DNA from: DASUPK01 sp963724665
Lineage (GTDB): Bacteria; Actinomycetota; Thermoleophilia; Solirubrobacterales; 70-9
NCBI GenBank assembly: GCA_963724665.1
Contig: CAVRVH010000006.1
Location: forward strand, 1 to 64,000
DNA: 64,000 nucleotides
Reading direction: 5' to 3'
Shown here one piece after another: positions 25,908 through 33,274 of this stretch (positions within the stretch are counted from its first letter, which is position 1; every line of letters starts with the position of its first letter). The position numbers were made by a program, and so were the translations under genes. A model generated the notes under the pieces. It had not been told where the DNA came from and made no database searches. It worked only from the letters and a program-made list of their open reading frames with translations.

Positions 25908-25943
25908 GGAGACCGCCCCGTTAGGCGCAATACTGCGCAGGCG

Positions 25944-26336
25944 ATGTCGCAGGAGAACGTCGAGATCGTCAGGGAGGCATTGGACGCGTTCAACGCCCGA
26001 GATCGCGAACGTCTCGTCAGCTTGGTCGACTCCGAGGTCGAATTGCGGTCGGAGGTTGAGCAGAAGACTTACCGGGGGCTTGCCGGAATGGCGCGGTACA
26101 CGGAGGATCTGGACGCCACGTTGGAGGACTTTCATACCGAGGACAACCAGTTCCTGGATGCCGGCAGAGATCGTGTGGTCCTCCTGTATCGAATCGTTGG
26201 GCGGGGTGCAGGAAGCGGTGTCCCTGTGAGCCACGACGCCGCGATGGTCTGGCAACTTCGGAACGGCAAGCTCTTCAGGTGCCAGGTGCACCTGGATCAC
26301 GAGCAGGCCCTCCAAGCCGCCGGGCTGTCGGAGTAG
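25944..26336 (+). CDS. NTF2-like cassette protein, first of a pair
   Basis: 130 residues: MSQENVEIVREALDAFNARD, LVDSEVELRSEVEQKTYRG, LAGMARYTEDLDATLEDFHT, DRVVLLYRIVGRGAGSGVPV, MVWQLRNGKLFRCQVHL, ALQAAGLSE. It follows the leader AATACTGCGCAGGCG, 36 nt after the preceding stop, and is coupled to the next gene by TAGGCGATG. Confidence 0.87.
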   Translation: MSQENVEIVREALDAFNARDRERLVSLVDSEVELRSEVEQKTYRGLAGMARYTEDLDATLEDFHTEDNQFLDAGRDRVVLLYRIVGRGAGSGVPVSHDAAMVWQLRNGKLFRCQVHLDHEQALQAAGLSE

Positions 26337-26339
26337 GCG

Positions 26340-26744
26340 ATGTCGCGGGAGAACGTGGAGGTGGTGCGAGGGCATATCGCGGGGTTCCGCGCGCAGGACG
26401 TTCCGCGCGCCCTTTCGTTCCTCGACCCCCACGTCGTCTTGGATGTATCCCGCGTCGGTCGGATTGACTCCGGGGCGTTCTACGGCCGTGAGGCCACGGC
26501 GGGGTTCATGCGCCGCTATACCGGGACCTTCGAGGATTACGACTATGGGGTTGAGCGACTGACTGACCTCGGCTCCGGGGCGGTACTGGCCGTTGTGACC
26601 GAGACGGGACGCGGCAAAGGCAGCGGCATCCCGGTGGATCGCTCTTTCGCCATGCTCTACACGGTGATCGACGGAAAGATCGCGCGGATCACGCAGTTCC
26701 GAACCGAGCAGGACGCCCTCGAAGCCGCCGGGCTGTCGGAGTAG
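26340..26744 (+). CDS. NTF2-like cassette protein, second of a pair
   Basis: 134 residues: MSRENVEVVRGHIAGFRAQD, FLDPHVVLDVSRVGRIDSG, FYGREATAGFMRRYTGTFED, GAVLAVVTETGRGKGSGIPV, MLYTVIDGKIARITQF, ALEAAGLSE. The stop is followed by GGCGGCGCGAC, so coupling ends here. Confidence 0.87.
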   Translation: MSRENVEVVRGHIAGFRAQDVPRALSFLDPHVVLDVSRVGRIDSGAFYGREATAGFMRRYTGTFEDYDYGVERLTDLGSGAVLAVVTETGRGKGSGIPVDRSFAMLYTVIDGKIARITQFRTEQDALEAAGLSE

Positions 26745-26772
26745 GCGGCGCGACTTCTTTGGGGGCCGTTCC

Positions 26773-26838
26773 CGGGTCACCGCGCCACCGCGCCCGCGAA
26801 AAACGCCGTGCTCCCGCAGGCGAGATACTGCGCAGGCG
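26773..26838 (+). promoter_or_regulatory. Conserved upstream block of a solitary cassette gene
   Basis: GGGTCACCGCGCCACCGCGC, CCGCGAAAAACGCCGTG and GCGAGATACTGCGCAGGCG are closely matched at 29808-29879 before another solitary cassette gene (GGGTCACCGCGCTACAGCGC, AAAAACGCCG, GCGCGATACTGCGTAGGCG). TACTGC ends seven nt before the ATG, the distance expected for a -10 box of a leaderless mRNA. The promoter function is inferred. Confidence 0.5.
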
Positions 26839-27141
26839 ATGTCGCAGGAGAACGTGGAGATCGTGCGGGAAGCCTGGAAGACCTACGTGGAAAGGGGCCT
26901 CGATCCAGCACTCGACCAGCTCTTCTCGGAGGACTGTGTCTCCGAAGATTTCCCTGAGATGCCTGACCGGGGGTCGGTCTATCGCGGAAGGCAGGGAGTC
27001 CGTGAAAGGACGCTGCGGAGGCCCCGTGAAGACGCGTTAAGTGTCTTGCTTGGACTCGCAGCTATCGTCGCCGTCGCCGTTCCAGCCTTGCCGGTTCGGG
27101 CGGGACTGCGACGAGCATCGCCAGGCGGGCTCTGCATTTGA
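26839..27141 (+). pseudogene. NTF2-like cassette gene, 3' part lost
   Basis: MSQENVEIVREAWKTYVERG, LFSEDCVSEDFPEMPDRGSV and YRGRQGVRER are the normal first ~58 residues. From ~27015 the sequence turns into unrelated residues (LLGLAAIVAVAVPALPVRAG) and stops at 27141. A cassette tail without a gene lies at 27804-27842, so the missing core may have been replaced by the intervening DNA. Confidence 0.7.
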
Positions 27142-27216
27142 CCCAGAAGAAACAGCGGGCCATCAAGAACGTCTCGCTGAAACCAGGCCAAGGGGCCCGA
27201 AGGGAGACACCGGCCG

Positions 27217-27247
27217 AAAAGGACCCCCTTGCGGGGGTCCTTTTCTT
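27217..27247. terminator. Bidirectional intrinsic terminator
   Basis: AAAAGGACCCCC TTGC GGGGGTCCTTTT: a perfect 12-bp stem including A/T flanks, with a T-run on either strand. It lies 18 nt past the stop of the minus-strand gene 27265-27705 and after the truncated cassette gene, so it can serve both. Confidence 0.9.
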
Positions 27248-27264
27248 TGCCCTGTTCCGGTCAG

Positions 27265-27705
27265 CTACCGCACGACATGGGCCGTGTAGGAGAGCCAGCC
27301 GCCGCACTTGGCGGGCTCACCTGGCCTTGGCTTGTAGTTGATCGTGCCCTTCTCTTTGCCGTGCGCCAGGAACGTCCCCCAAACGGTTGCATGGGAGTAG
27401 TTGCCATTGCCGACATACTGTCTGAGATGGGCGGTGAACTTGCCTCCGTTACTGATGGAGGCGGGTGCAGAGAACTCAGCGGGTGGCGGGCCACCACTGC
27501 CGCAGTTGTTCGGCACATACGTCCTCAGCCTCAAGCCGCGAACCCACTTTCCGTTTGAACTCACGGTAAAGGTGATCGTAGTGCTCTGCTTATTGAAGTG
27601 GCCCTCGTAGGAGCCACCCTTGACCGGATGGAATGCGAAGGCAACAGTGGCGCCAAGTGCGAACGTCGCTACCAGTGCCGTTGTGATTGTCCAGAATCGC
27701 TTCAT
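27265..27705 (-). CDS. Secreted hypothetical protein
   Basis: 146 residues. The ATG at 27705 is chosen over an upstream in-frame start because AAAGGA lies just before it and a signal peptide follows (KRFWTITTALVATFALGATV, AFA). The mature protein is beta-rich: GGSYEGHFNKQSTTITFTVS, GKWVRGLRLRTYVPNNC, ISNGGKFTAHLRQYV, YSHATVWGTFLAHGKEKGT. Two Cys may pair outside the cell. No family named; its size and strand pattern suggest a small beta-sandwich. It is inserted between the two halves of a cassette gene. Confidence 0.8.
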   Translation of the reverse strand: MKRFWTITTALVATFALGATVAFAFHPVKGGSYEGHFNKQSTTITFTVSSNGKWVRGLRLRTYVPNNCGSGGPPPAEFSAPASISNGGKFTAHLRQYVGNGNYSHATVWGTFLAHGKEKGTINYKPRPGEPAKCGGWLSYTAHVVR

Positions 27706-27803
27706 GATTTTCCTTTCCAGAGGGACCCCCGAAGGGGTAACTGGTCCGCACACGACCACAGTTCCGGCACCGTGGTTGAATCAGTAACCGTACTTGATCT
27801 CTA

Positions 27804-27842
27804 GGGGCCGAGGCCCTCGAAGCCGCCGGGCTCTCGGAGTAG
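27804..27842 (+). pseudogene. Orphan cassette tail
   Basis: GGGGCCGAGGCCCTCGAAGC then CGCCGGGCTCTCGGAGTAG: reads GAEALEAAGLSE-stop with the constant codons. It has no gene attached and is the likely partner of the truncated gene at 26839. Confidence 0.65.
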
Positions 27843-27919
27843 TGCCCTTGGCGGGGCGGGGCTCAAGTCCCCCCTCGCGGCTCTGGGTGTTTCCGAGCGA
27901 AGCGTAAACCGTCCAAGCT

Positions 27920-27947
27920 CCGAGGCCGGGATCTCGCCCGGCCTCGG
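27920..27947. terminator. Perfect 11-bp GC hairpin
   Basis: CCGAGGCCGGG (27920-27930), loop ATCTCG, CCCGGCCTCGG (27937-27947). It lies 67 nt past the stop of the DUF3303-like gene on the minus strand. No clear T-run, so it could be a GC-type terminator or a structural element. Confidence 0.6.
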
Positions 27948-28014
27948 GTGGACTTCACATCAACAGACGGCGAGAGCTGAGGTCGTTGACCCCTGGGCCG
28001 CCGACGTGCCTACG

Positions 28015-28290
28015 TCAGCCGAGCGCCTGCGTGATGAGCGGCACGGCCTCCTCGACCGTCAGCATCACCTTGCTGTCGTACTCGACCCACTGCGTGTAGT
28101 TCTGCAGGTTCGCGTAGGCCCCCGCCACATCGTCGGTATCGGCGATCACCACGCCGTGGCTACCGTCGGCAGCCACGTAGTGCGCCGTTGTGCCGGGTCC
28201 GGGACCCGCCTTGGCGAAGACCTCCAACAGCTTCTTGGTCTCCTCGTTGCTGAGGTACGGCTTGATTCTGTACGTCGTCATGAAGATCAT
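28015..28290 (-). CDS. DUF3303-like small protein
   Basis: 91 residues: MTTYRIKPYLSNEETKKLLE, VFAKAGPGPGTTAHYVAADG, SHGVVIADTDDVAGAYANLQ, NYTQWVEYDSKVMLTVEEAV. This is the pattern of DUF3303 proteins, ferredoxin-like dimeric alpha-beta barrels. The function is unknown. The ATG at 28290 follows GGGGTGGAG; the Met three codons later is an alternative. It stands alone and oppositely oriented to the array. Confidence 0.8.
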   Translation of the reverse strand: MIFMTTYRIKPYLSNEETKKLLEVFAKAGPGPGTTAHYVAADGSHGVVIADTDDVAGAYANLQNYTQWVEYDSKVMLTVEEAVPLITQALG

Positions 28291-28522
28291 GCTCCACCCC
28301 TCTTTTGTTGGTTGAGGAGCCAGCGCTATCCGGCGGGTACGCGATCTCGGCCGGCTTGGCTTCTTCCCTTCCAGGAGAGCTTCCCCCTCGACGCCGAGCA
28401 GCGCAACCGTAGAAGGCCACACCTGGGAACCTCGCCCGATTCCACCCAGAGCATCGGAAGTTCTACTCGCAAGGTCCCCTAACCTCAGCGGCCGACCGAA
28501 CTGAGCCCTGCGCGGTGATCAG

Positions 28523-29694
28523 TTACACACGATGTGCGTGCACTGGCGCGGGTCGCCGTTGTGGCGGGCGCGGTTGCCACCGCCGTCGTTGACCCCGAAG
28601 ACCGCCTCGATGCCGAGATCGCCGTTGTCGACGCCCGGTTGCGGGTCAGCCTCGCCGAGCGGCTCTCGATGTCGAAGCCGTCGTCTCCCGACCCCGTAGC
28701 GACGTTGCCCATGAGGCGGCTATGGCGGTCCTTGTTTCGGACAAAGTACCCGTCCTTGCGACTGTCCCTGACCAGGTTGCGGCGGACCATGCTGCGGGCG
28801 CCGGAGAGCGGTCCCGCTCCAGTGACTCCGAGGCTGATGCCGATGTCAGTGCGGGCGACGACGTTGTGCGCGATGAGGTTGTCGTGCCCCATTGCGACCG
28901 CGATGCCGTTGCCTCCACGGGAGACGTGGTTTCGGGTGATCACGTTGTCACTGCCGGGGCCGAGCGCGATGCCGCTCATGGTTTCGCACGGAGCGGTTGT
29001 GCCTTATCTGAAAGCCGTCGCCTCCCTCCATGAAGAATCCTTCGGCGCCGTTGTCCGACATCAGGTTCCCCCCGATCAGGGTGTTCGTGGACTTAACGGA
29101 GAGGATTCCGGCACCGGCGTTGCCCCGGAAGGTGCTGTGAAGGATCCGATCGTGATGCGATTGGAAGAAGAGCATCCCCACCTGATCACCATCGCCCTTC
29201 GTCCGGTTTGCGGCGCTGTTTCGCACCAGACTACGAACACACCGAAAGCAAAAGATGCCAGCAAATCTATTCCTCGCGGTGGAGAGACCCAACACGCGGC
29301 TGTTTCGGGTTGGCCCGACGGCGAGGCCAAACAGGAACTCGCGCACCGAGCCGTGCTTCACCGTGAGGCCATCGTGGCCGACGGGGTCAAGCACCCCGTT
29401 ATCGCAGATCTCGCCCTGAGCGCAACCGGCGAAGGGCTTGCCGTCGCCGTCGATCGTGTGGCCGTTCAGATTGAGGGTGATGTTGTCGGCGCCGATGATG
29501 ATCCCGTTGTTGGGGCAGTTGACGAGGTCCTTGTGGAGGGTCGTGTCGGCGGTGATCGTGTCGCCGCACTTCACGTTGGCGGCCAGCGCTGAGCTGCCGC
29601 TGGAGGCGATGACGCCGGCCACCGCCACGCCGAGGACCAGCCCAAAGAAGGTCACCGCCACACGGCCGGGGTGCAGACGAAGCTTCGCTGACAT
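28523..29694 (-). pseudogene. Secreted right-handed beta-helix protein, frameshifted
   Basis: About 390 residues. The ATG at 29694 gives a signal peptide (RVAVTFFGLVLGVAVAGVIA, ALAA). Then CGDTITADTTLHKDLVNCP, NGIIIGADNITLNLNGHTID, and successive rungs of a NosD/pectate-lyase-type parallel beta-helix (NSRVLGLSTARNRFAGIF, HDRILHSTFRGNAGAGIL, NTLIGGNLMSDNGAEGFF, DNLIAHNVVARTDIGISL, GSGDDGFDIES). Indels occur near 28970 and near 28620, after which the end reads HNGDPRQCTHIVCN. Such secreted helices bind or cleave polysaccharide. Confidence 0.8.
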
Positions 29695-29807
29695 CCTTGT
29701 CCTCCGTTGTCGACGGGTGATCGGCTCCAATCGAACGTACACCCGGTGCCTGCCGGGCGCAAGCCTCCGAGTGAGTGGACCCGGAGCAGGGTTCTTAGAG
29801 AGTGCGC

Positions 29808-29879
29808 CGGGGTCACCGCGCTACAGCGCCCGCCAAAAACGCCGCGACCGATTCCACGAAGCGCGATACTGCGTAGGCG
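29808..29879 (+). promoter_or_regulatory. Conserved upstream block, second copy
   Basis: Matches 26773-26838 over about 60 of 70 positions with one gap, ending ATACTGCGTAGGCG directly before an ATG. Confidence 0.5.
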
Positions 29880-30299
29880 ATGTCGCAGGAGAACGTGGAG
29901 GTCGTGCGTCGGGCGTTCGAGGAGTTCCAGACCGGGATGGAGCGAGACGATCCTGGCGCCGGATTCGATTCGGACGCCATCGGTGACGATTACGAGTGGA
30001 TCACGAGCAGATCGTTCGAGGGGAGGACTGTCTGGCGCGGCCGCGAGGAGTTCACTGAGTTCGTCCGCACCTTCACCGATGAGTTTGAGGACTGGTCGGT
30101 TCGGGCCGAGCGATGGATCGACGCCGGAGATGACCGAGTTGTGGCCCTCATGCACCAGTCGGCAACCGGAAAGGGGAGCGGCGCGCCGGTCGAATGGCCG
30201 GTAGGCCAGATCTGGGAGCTGAAGGATGGCCGCGTGATTCGAACGCGGAACTATCCCAGCCACGCCGAGGCCCTCGAAGCCGCCGGGCTGTCGGAGTAG
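29880..30299 (+). CDS. NTF2-like cassette protein, solitary
   Basis: 139 residues: MSQENVEVVRRAFEEFQTGM, AIGDDYEWITSRSFEGRTV, WRGREEFTEFVRTFTDEFED, DRVVALMHQSATGKGSGAPV, QIWELKDGRVIRTRNY, ALEAAGLSE. It is longer in the first loop (ERDDPGAGFDSD). It is coupled by TAGGCGATG to a broken follower. Confidence 0.87.
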   Translation: MSQENVEVVRRAFEEFQTGMERDDPGAGFDSDAIGDDYEWITSRSFEGRTVWRGREEFTEFVRTFTDEFEDWSVRAERWIDAGDDRVVALMHQSATGKGSGAPVEWPVGQIWELKDGRVIRTRNYPSHAEALEAAGLSE

Positions 30300-30302
30300 G
30301 CG

Positions 30303-30422
30303 ATGTCGCGGGAGAACGCGATCTTTGAGTCAGCGAGCCGAGGCCATGCCGAGGACCACGAAGCCTCTCGAAGCTGCTTTACGCCGATGTCGCCTTCATG
30401 GCGGGAGAGTAGTCGGCACTAA
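30303..30422 (+). pseudogene. Orphan cassette head (39 codons)
   Basis: Starts ATGTCGCGGGAGAACGCG three nt after the stop, reads MSRENAIFESASRGHAEDHE then unrelated residues and stops. Inside it CCACGAAGCCTCTCGAAGC resembles a scrambled tail, so it may be a collapsed cassette. Confidence 0.55.
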
Positions 30423-30442
30423 AGGACTAGGATCGTGATGGG

Positions 30443-30791
30443 ATGCGAAGTCTGCTCTTGCTCTCGATTTCCATCTCGATTGTTGGATGTGGTGGAGGAG
30501 GCAGTACGACCAACCCCACATCCAACCTCGACCTGGGAGCGCCGGGCGCGCCAGGCGCTACGAGAGCCTTCTTAGAGAAAACGCCAAGCGTTTCAACGGC
30601 TCGGTAGAGCGCCGAGGGCCGACTTCCATCATCTGGGTGCGCAAGCCGACCGCCAGGGCGACAATGCGTATCGAAGACTGCGCCTGGTGAACGAGCCTCG
30701 TCCCCCAGAGTGGAAGGTCTCCCAGCTGATCGGGTTGCCCTTCCGCTGGACCCGCGAAGAGGCCCTCAAAGCCACCGGGGTGTCGGAGTAG
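30443..30791 (+). pseudogene. Small lipoprotein gene, frameshifted, ending in a cassette tail
   Basis: MRSLLLLSISISIVGCGGGG is a lipoprotein signal with lipobox SIVGC. The continuation jumps frames: YESLLRENAKRFNGSVERRG, PTSIIWVRKPT, then YRRLRLVNEPRPPEWKVSQL, IGLPFRWTREEALKATGVSE-stop. The first frame alone ends at 30607 after 54 residues. The final EALKATGVSE is a modified cassette tail, so an unrelated lipoprotein appears joined to the end of an array gene. Confidence 0.5.
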
Positions 30792-30794
30792 GCG

Positions 30795-30824
30795 ATGTCG
30801 CAGGAGAACGTGGAGGGGCTTTGA
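30795..30824 (+). pseudogene. Orphan cassette head (9 codons)
   Basis: ATGTCGCAGGAGAACGTGGA GGGGCTTTGA reads MSQENVEGL-stop. It keeps the constant head and nothing else; the next gene has its own ribosome site (AAAGGGG) and start at 30843. Confidence 0.6.
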
Positions 30825-30842
30825 CAAAACGAAAGGGGCACG

Positions 30843-31280
30843 ATGAGCGAGCTTGACGACTTCCGGGCGGGCATTCTCGACCAGCAAGCCAAGGCGGAGG
30901 CGGCTCTCGTTCAGGGTGATCTGGAGCCACGGCTGGCGCTTTGGTCGCGACAAGACCCTGTGAGCGTCTACGGAGCCTGGGGGCCTTGTGTGACGGGTTG
31001 GGATGAGGTCAGCAGAATCTTTCGGTGGGTGGCGTCGCGGTTCTCCGAGGAAGGGATCACCCGCAGCGACTTCCGCTTCGAAGTCGAGGTCGCCGACGTC
31101 AGCGGAGACATGGCCTACACGGTCGGCTTTGAGCGGTTCAACGCCACCCGGGAGGATGGCACGGTCGATCCCGTCACCCTCCGCGTGACCCACGTCTACC
31201 GTCGCGAGGATGGAATGTGGAAGATCGTCCACCGGCACGGCGACCTTGCGCCCGAGGACGAGAGCCCGCCCACGGAATAA
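30843..31280 (+). CDS. SnoaL_3/DUF4440-type protein
   Basis: 145 residues: MSELDDFRAGILDQQAKAEA, ALVQGDLEPRLALWSRQDPV, SVYGAWGPCVTGWDEVSRIF, ADVSGDMAYTVGFERFNAT, VTHVYRREDGMWKIVHRHGD. This is the NTF2-fold family with the SVFG...G-W-E and WKI-HxH signatures of the DUF4440/SnoaL_3 type (calcium/calmodulin kinase II association-like). It has no constant ends but lies between a cassette head and a cassette tail. Confidence 0.8.
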   Translation: MSELDDFRAGILDQQAKAEAALVQGDLEPRLALWSRQDPVSVYGAWGPCVTGWDEVSRIFRWVASRFSEEGITRSDFRFEVEVADVSGDMAYTVGFERFNATREDGTVDPVTLRVTHVYRREDGMWKIVHRHGDLAPEDESPPTE

Positions 31281-31289
31281 GGTCTTGCG

Positions 31290-31328
31290 AGTGCCGAAGC
31301 CCTCGAAGCCGCCGGGCTTGAGGAGTAG
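31290..31328 (+). pseudogene. Orphan cassette tail
   Basis: AGTGCCGAAGCCCTCGAAGC then CGCCGGGCTTGAGGAGTAG: SAEALEAAGLEE-stop, detached from any gene, immediately followed by element B. Confidence 0.65.
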
Positions 31329-31680
31329 CGCCCTCAGCCGCCACACCTTGCCTGGACCTTCCTCCCTCCTCGATCAGCGGCCCTGCCATTTCGCTTGCTA
31401 CCGATTCACCCCAGATACCACCCGGCTTGCTACTGACGATAAGGGGGTGGGGGTTCAAACCGGAGGGTCAAAAAAATGGGAATTCCTTGCTTCGGGCTAG
31501 AGGAGGTTGAACCTAGCCCCGAACACCATGGCCACGTTCCGTACCGACGACTTCAATTCCGCCAACCCCCCACTTTGGTTGCAACTCAGACCTTCTCAGG
31601 AACGCCATCTGCGGCTCTGAGAGGCACTGCAGTCCTCCATGACGGATCGGCAAGTAAGAGTCCCGGAGGCTCTTAGAACG
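31329..31680. repeat. Non-coding element B (copy 2 of a ~350-bp repeat)
   Basis: Counterpart of 25078-25420. The strongest block is 31585-31680; of about 100 aligned bases only about ten differ. The middle is less alike: GATGCAATAAGCATGC in copy A against an A-run (AAAAAAATGGGAATTCC) here. Confidence 0.75.
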
Positions 31681-31866
31681 GATTACAGTCGACTGGCTTC
31701 CAAACGAAGGTCTCTTCATCTGGGCCGGGCTCATCGAACATCCCAGCCCGGTCTGTCCTCATAGCGTTCTTACCTCGATGACAACGACTGACAAGGCCCA
31801 TGCTTCGAACCTGTCAGCCGCTGTCATCAATGCGAACGGACGCGACAGCTTGCGATCCTTTTCAGC
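31681..31866 (+). other. Intergenic, one small hairpin
   Basis: CCGGGCT at 31725-31731 pairs with AGCCCGG at 31745-31751. Otherwise nothing is recognised. It is the 3' flank of the minus-strand gene ending at 31867. Confidence 0.4.
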
Positions 31867-32223
31867 CTAAAGGCCAAGGTCTCGTTTCAGCTGAAAAAAC
31901 TCCTCGGATTCCTCAGGTGTCAGACCCCGCCCCTCCTTCTTGCTCTTTGCGTCAGGCTCCCGCCGCTCTTCTTCCTCCCTTCTTTTGTTTTCGGCGCGCA
32001 ACGCCTCTATCTCATCAGGCCAGGCAGGCCAGGCAATGGGCTCAAACTGAAGGCGTATGAGTGGCAGGAGTGCGGCTCGAAATAGCTCGTCTTCCCAGAG
32101 TCGGTCCGAGATCTCGTTCACCTCCTTCCACAGGGTTGGGTGATCCTCGGGAAATCCATCACCCCACCACTCGCGCAGCTCCTCGACGTAGTAGGGGTCT
32201 AGGTACTTCTCTATTTCCTTCAT
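31867..32223 (-). CDS. Hypothetical acidic/helical protein
   Basis: 118 residues. The ATG at 32223 is preferred over an upstream in-frame start because GAAGGAGAG lies at ideal distance. MKEIEKYLDPYYVEELREWW, GDGFPEDHPTLWKEVNEISD, then IEALRAENKRREEEERREPD (coiled coil) and TPEESEEFFQLKRDLGL. No family known. The upstream Rep ORF overlaps its first 65 nt in another frame, so both are likely co-transcribed as one element. Confidence 0.7.
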   Translation of the reverse strand: MKEIEKYLDPYYVEELREWWGDGFPEDHPTLWKEVNEISDRLWEDELFRAALLPLIRLQFEPIAWPAWPDEIEALRAENKRREEEERREPDAKSKKEGRGLTPEESEEFFQLKRDLGL

Positions 32224-33274
32224 TGTCGTCTCTCCTTCTATTGGTTTTCTGTACAGCGATTTGGCTGGCAGTCTTGAATGACAAGCCTGGGGACTCCCGA
32301 CCCAGAAGCGGTTGATGTGAACAGGGCAATGGCGGATCCCTTGCTCCAACTGACGAGATTCCCCACTGCCCCTGGACAGCCATGACAAGGCAGAGAACGG
32401 TTAGAAGTAGTAGGCGACGAAGTCCGGTTCGAGATGGCGGAGTTGAGGCGGTGACGACTTCCGAGGCTGTCTCACTCGACATGGGAGAGCCATCGGTGAC
32501 GGATGGGATACGGCCAGTCTGAGGCTCGCTAGCACCCCTGGTACCCGTTGGGGTCGAAGGTGTCTTCTTACCTCTAGAACCGCCGTGTCCGGTACTCCTT
32601 CTCTTCCCCCTGTAACCCCTAACAAGGATAGGCAGGGCCTCTAGCAGCTCGATGTCGCTTACAGAGCGGTCTTTGGCCAGTTGAAGGCCGGACAAAAGTT
32701 GCGGCTGTGCTTGAGCGATGGTTGATACCTGAGGTGCGAGGTAGGCCCGCTTGCTCTTGGGCAGCGGCTCATTGCTGAGGTGATTGGTCGATCCGAACAC
32801 CGACTCGTGTTGGCCGCAGGCATAGGTGACCGAGACAAAGCGCTCGAACCGCAAAGTGCCTGGATCGGCCAGGTAGCGAATGTGGCCTCGTCCAAACCCG
32901 GCTCTGTCCTTGACCCAGCCTTCCCGAAGGAACTCCCAGGCAAGGAGATGGATGTGGGCCCCTCCCTCGCCTTCCTTAGATCGGGCAATCGTTCCGAAGT
33001 AGATGAACGGATACGGGCGGCTCCTGCGGCGATTGATCTGCTTGAGCCAGACGGCGAATGCCTTTGCGGCTCCGTCGTGATCGAGATCCTTTGACGTGAG
33101 CGTGATCGAGTGAGTCGGCTCGGCGTGGGCCACAGCGATGCAGATGCGCTCAGCCTCCGAGAGGGGCCGCTGGAGGGACCCCTCGTCCCGCAGGGTCGTC
33201 CAGTCATGCCAAACGGCTTTGGGTCGCCTGGGCTGTTCGGGGTGGCCTCGACGAAAGGGGTTGGCGCCGATCAT
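32159..33274 (-). CDS. HUH-type Rep-like replication/relaxase protein
   Basis: 371 residues. An HUH endonuclease core is suggested by SITLTSKDLDHDGAAKAFAV, INRRRSRPYPFIYFGTIA and the His-hydrophobic-His motif GEGGAHIHLLAWEFLREGW, followed by GHIRYLADPGTLRFERFVSV and a Tyr in VTYACGQHES that may be catalytic. This matches rolling-circle Rep and phage gpII/RepA-like proteins of actinobacterial integrative elements. The C-terminus has a Ser/Thr/Pro linker and a hydrophobic segment (LLLLTVLCLVMAV) whose reality is unsure. It overlaps the zinc protein stop by ATGA. Confidence 0.6.
   Translation of the reverse strand: MIGANPFRRGHPEQPRRPKAVWHDWTTLRDEGSLQRPLSEAERICIAVAHAEPTHSITLTSKDLDHDGAAKAFAVWLKQINRRRSRPYPFIYFGTIARSKEGEGGAHIHLLAWEFLREGWVKDRAGFGRGHIRYLADPGTLRFERFVSVTYACGQHESVFGSTNHLSNEPLPKSKRAYLAPQVSTIAQAQPQLLSGLQLAKDRSVSDIELLEALPILVRGYRGKRRSTGHGGSRGKKTPSTPTGTRGASEPQTGRIPSVTDGSPMSSETASEVVTASTPPSRTGLRRLLLLTVLCLVMAVQGQWGISSVGARDPPLPCSHQPLLGRESPGLSFKTASQIAVQKTNRRRDDNEGNREVPRPLLRRGAARVVG

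Noticed and set aside
25542..26780. Long minus-strand ORF (412 codons) running antisense through several cassette genes
   Set aside because: It is the mirror of GC-rich codon use; its repeated LLRHRLLRQPGGFEGL is only the reverse reading of the constant junctions. No family features or ribosome site.
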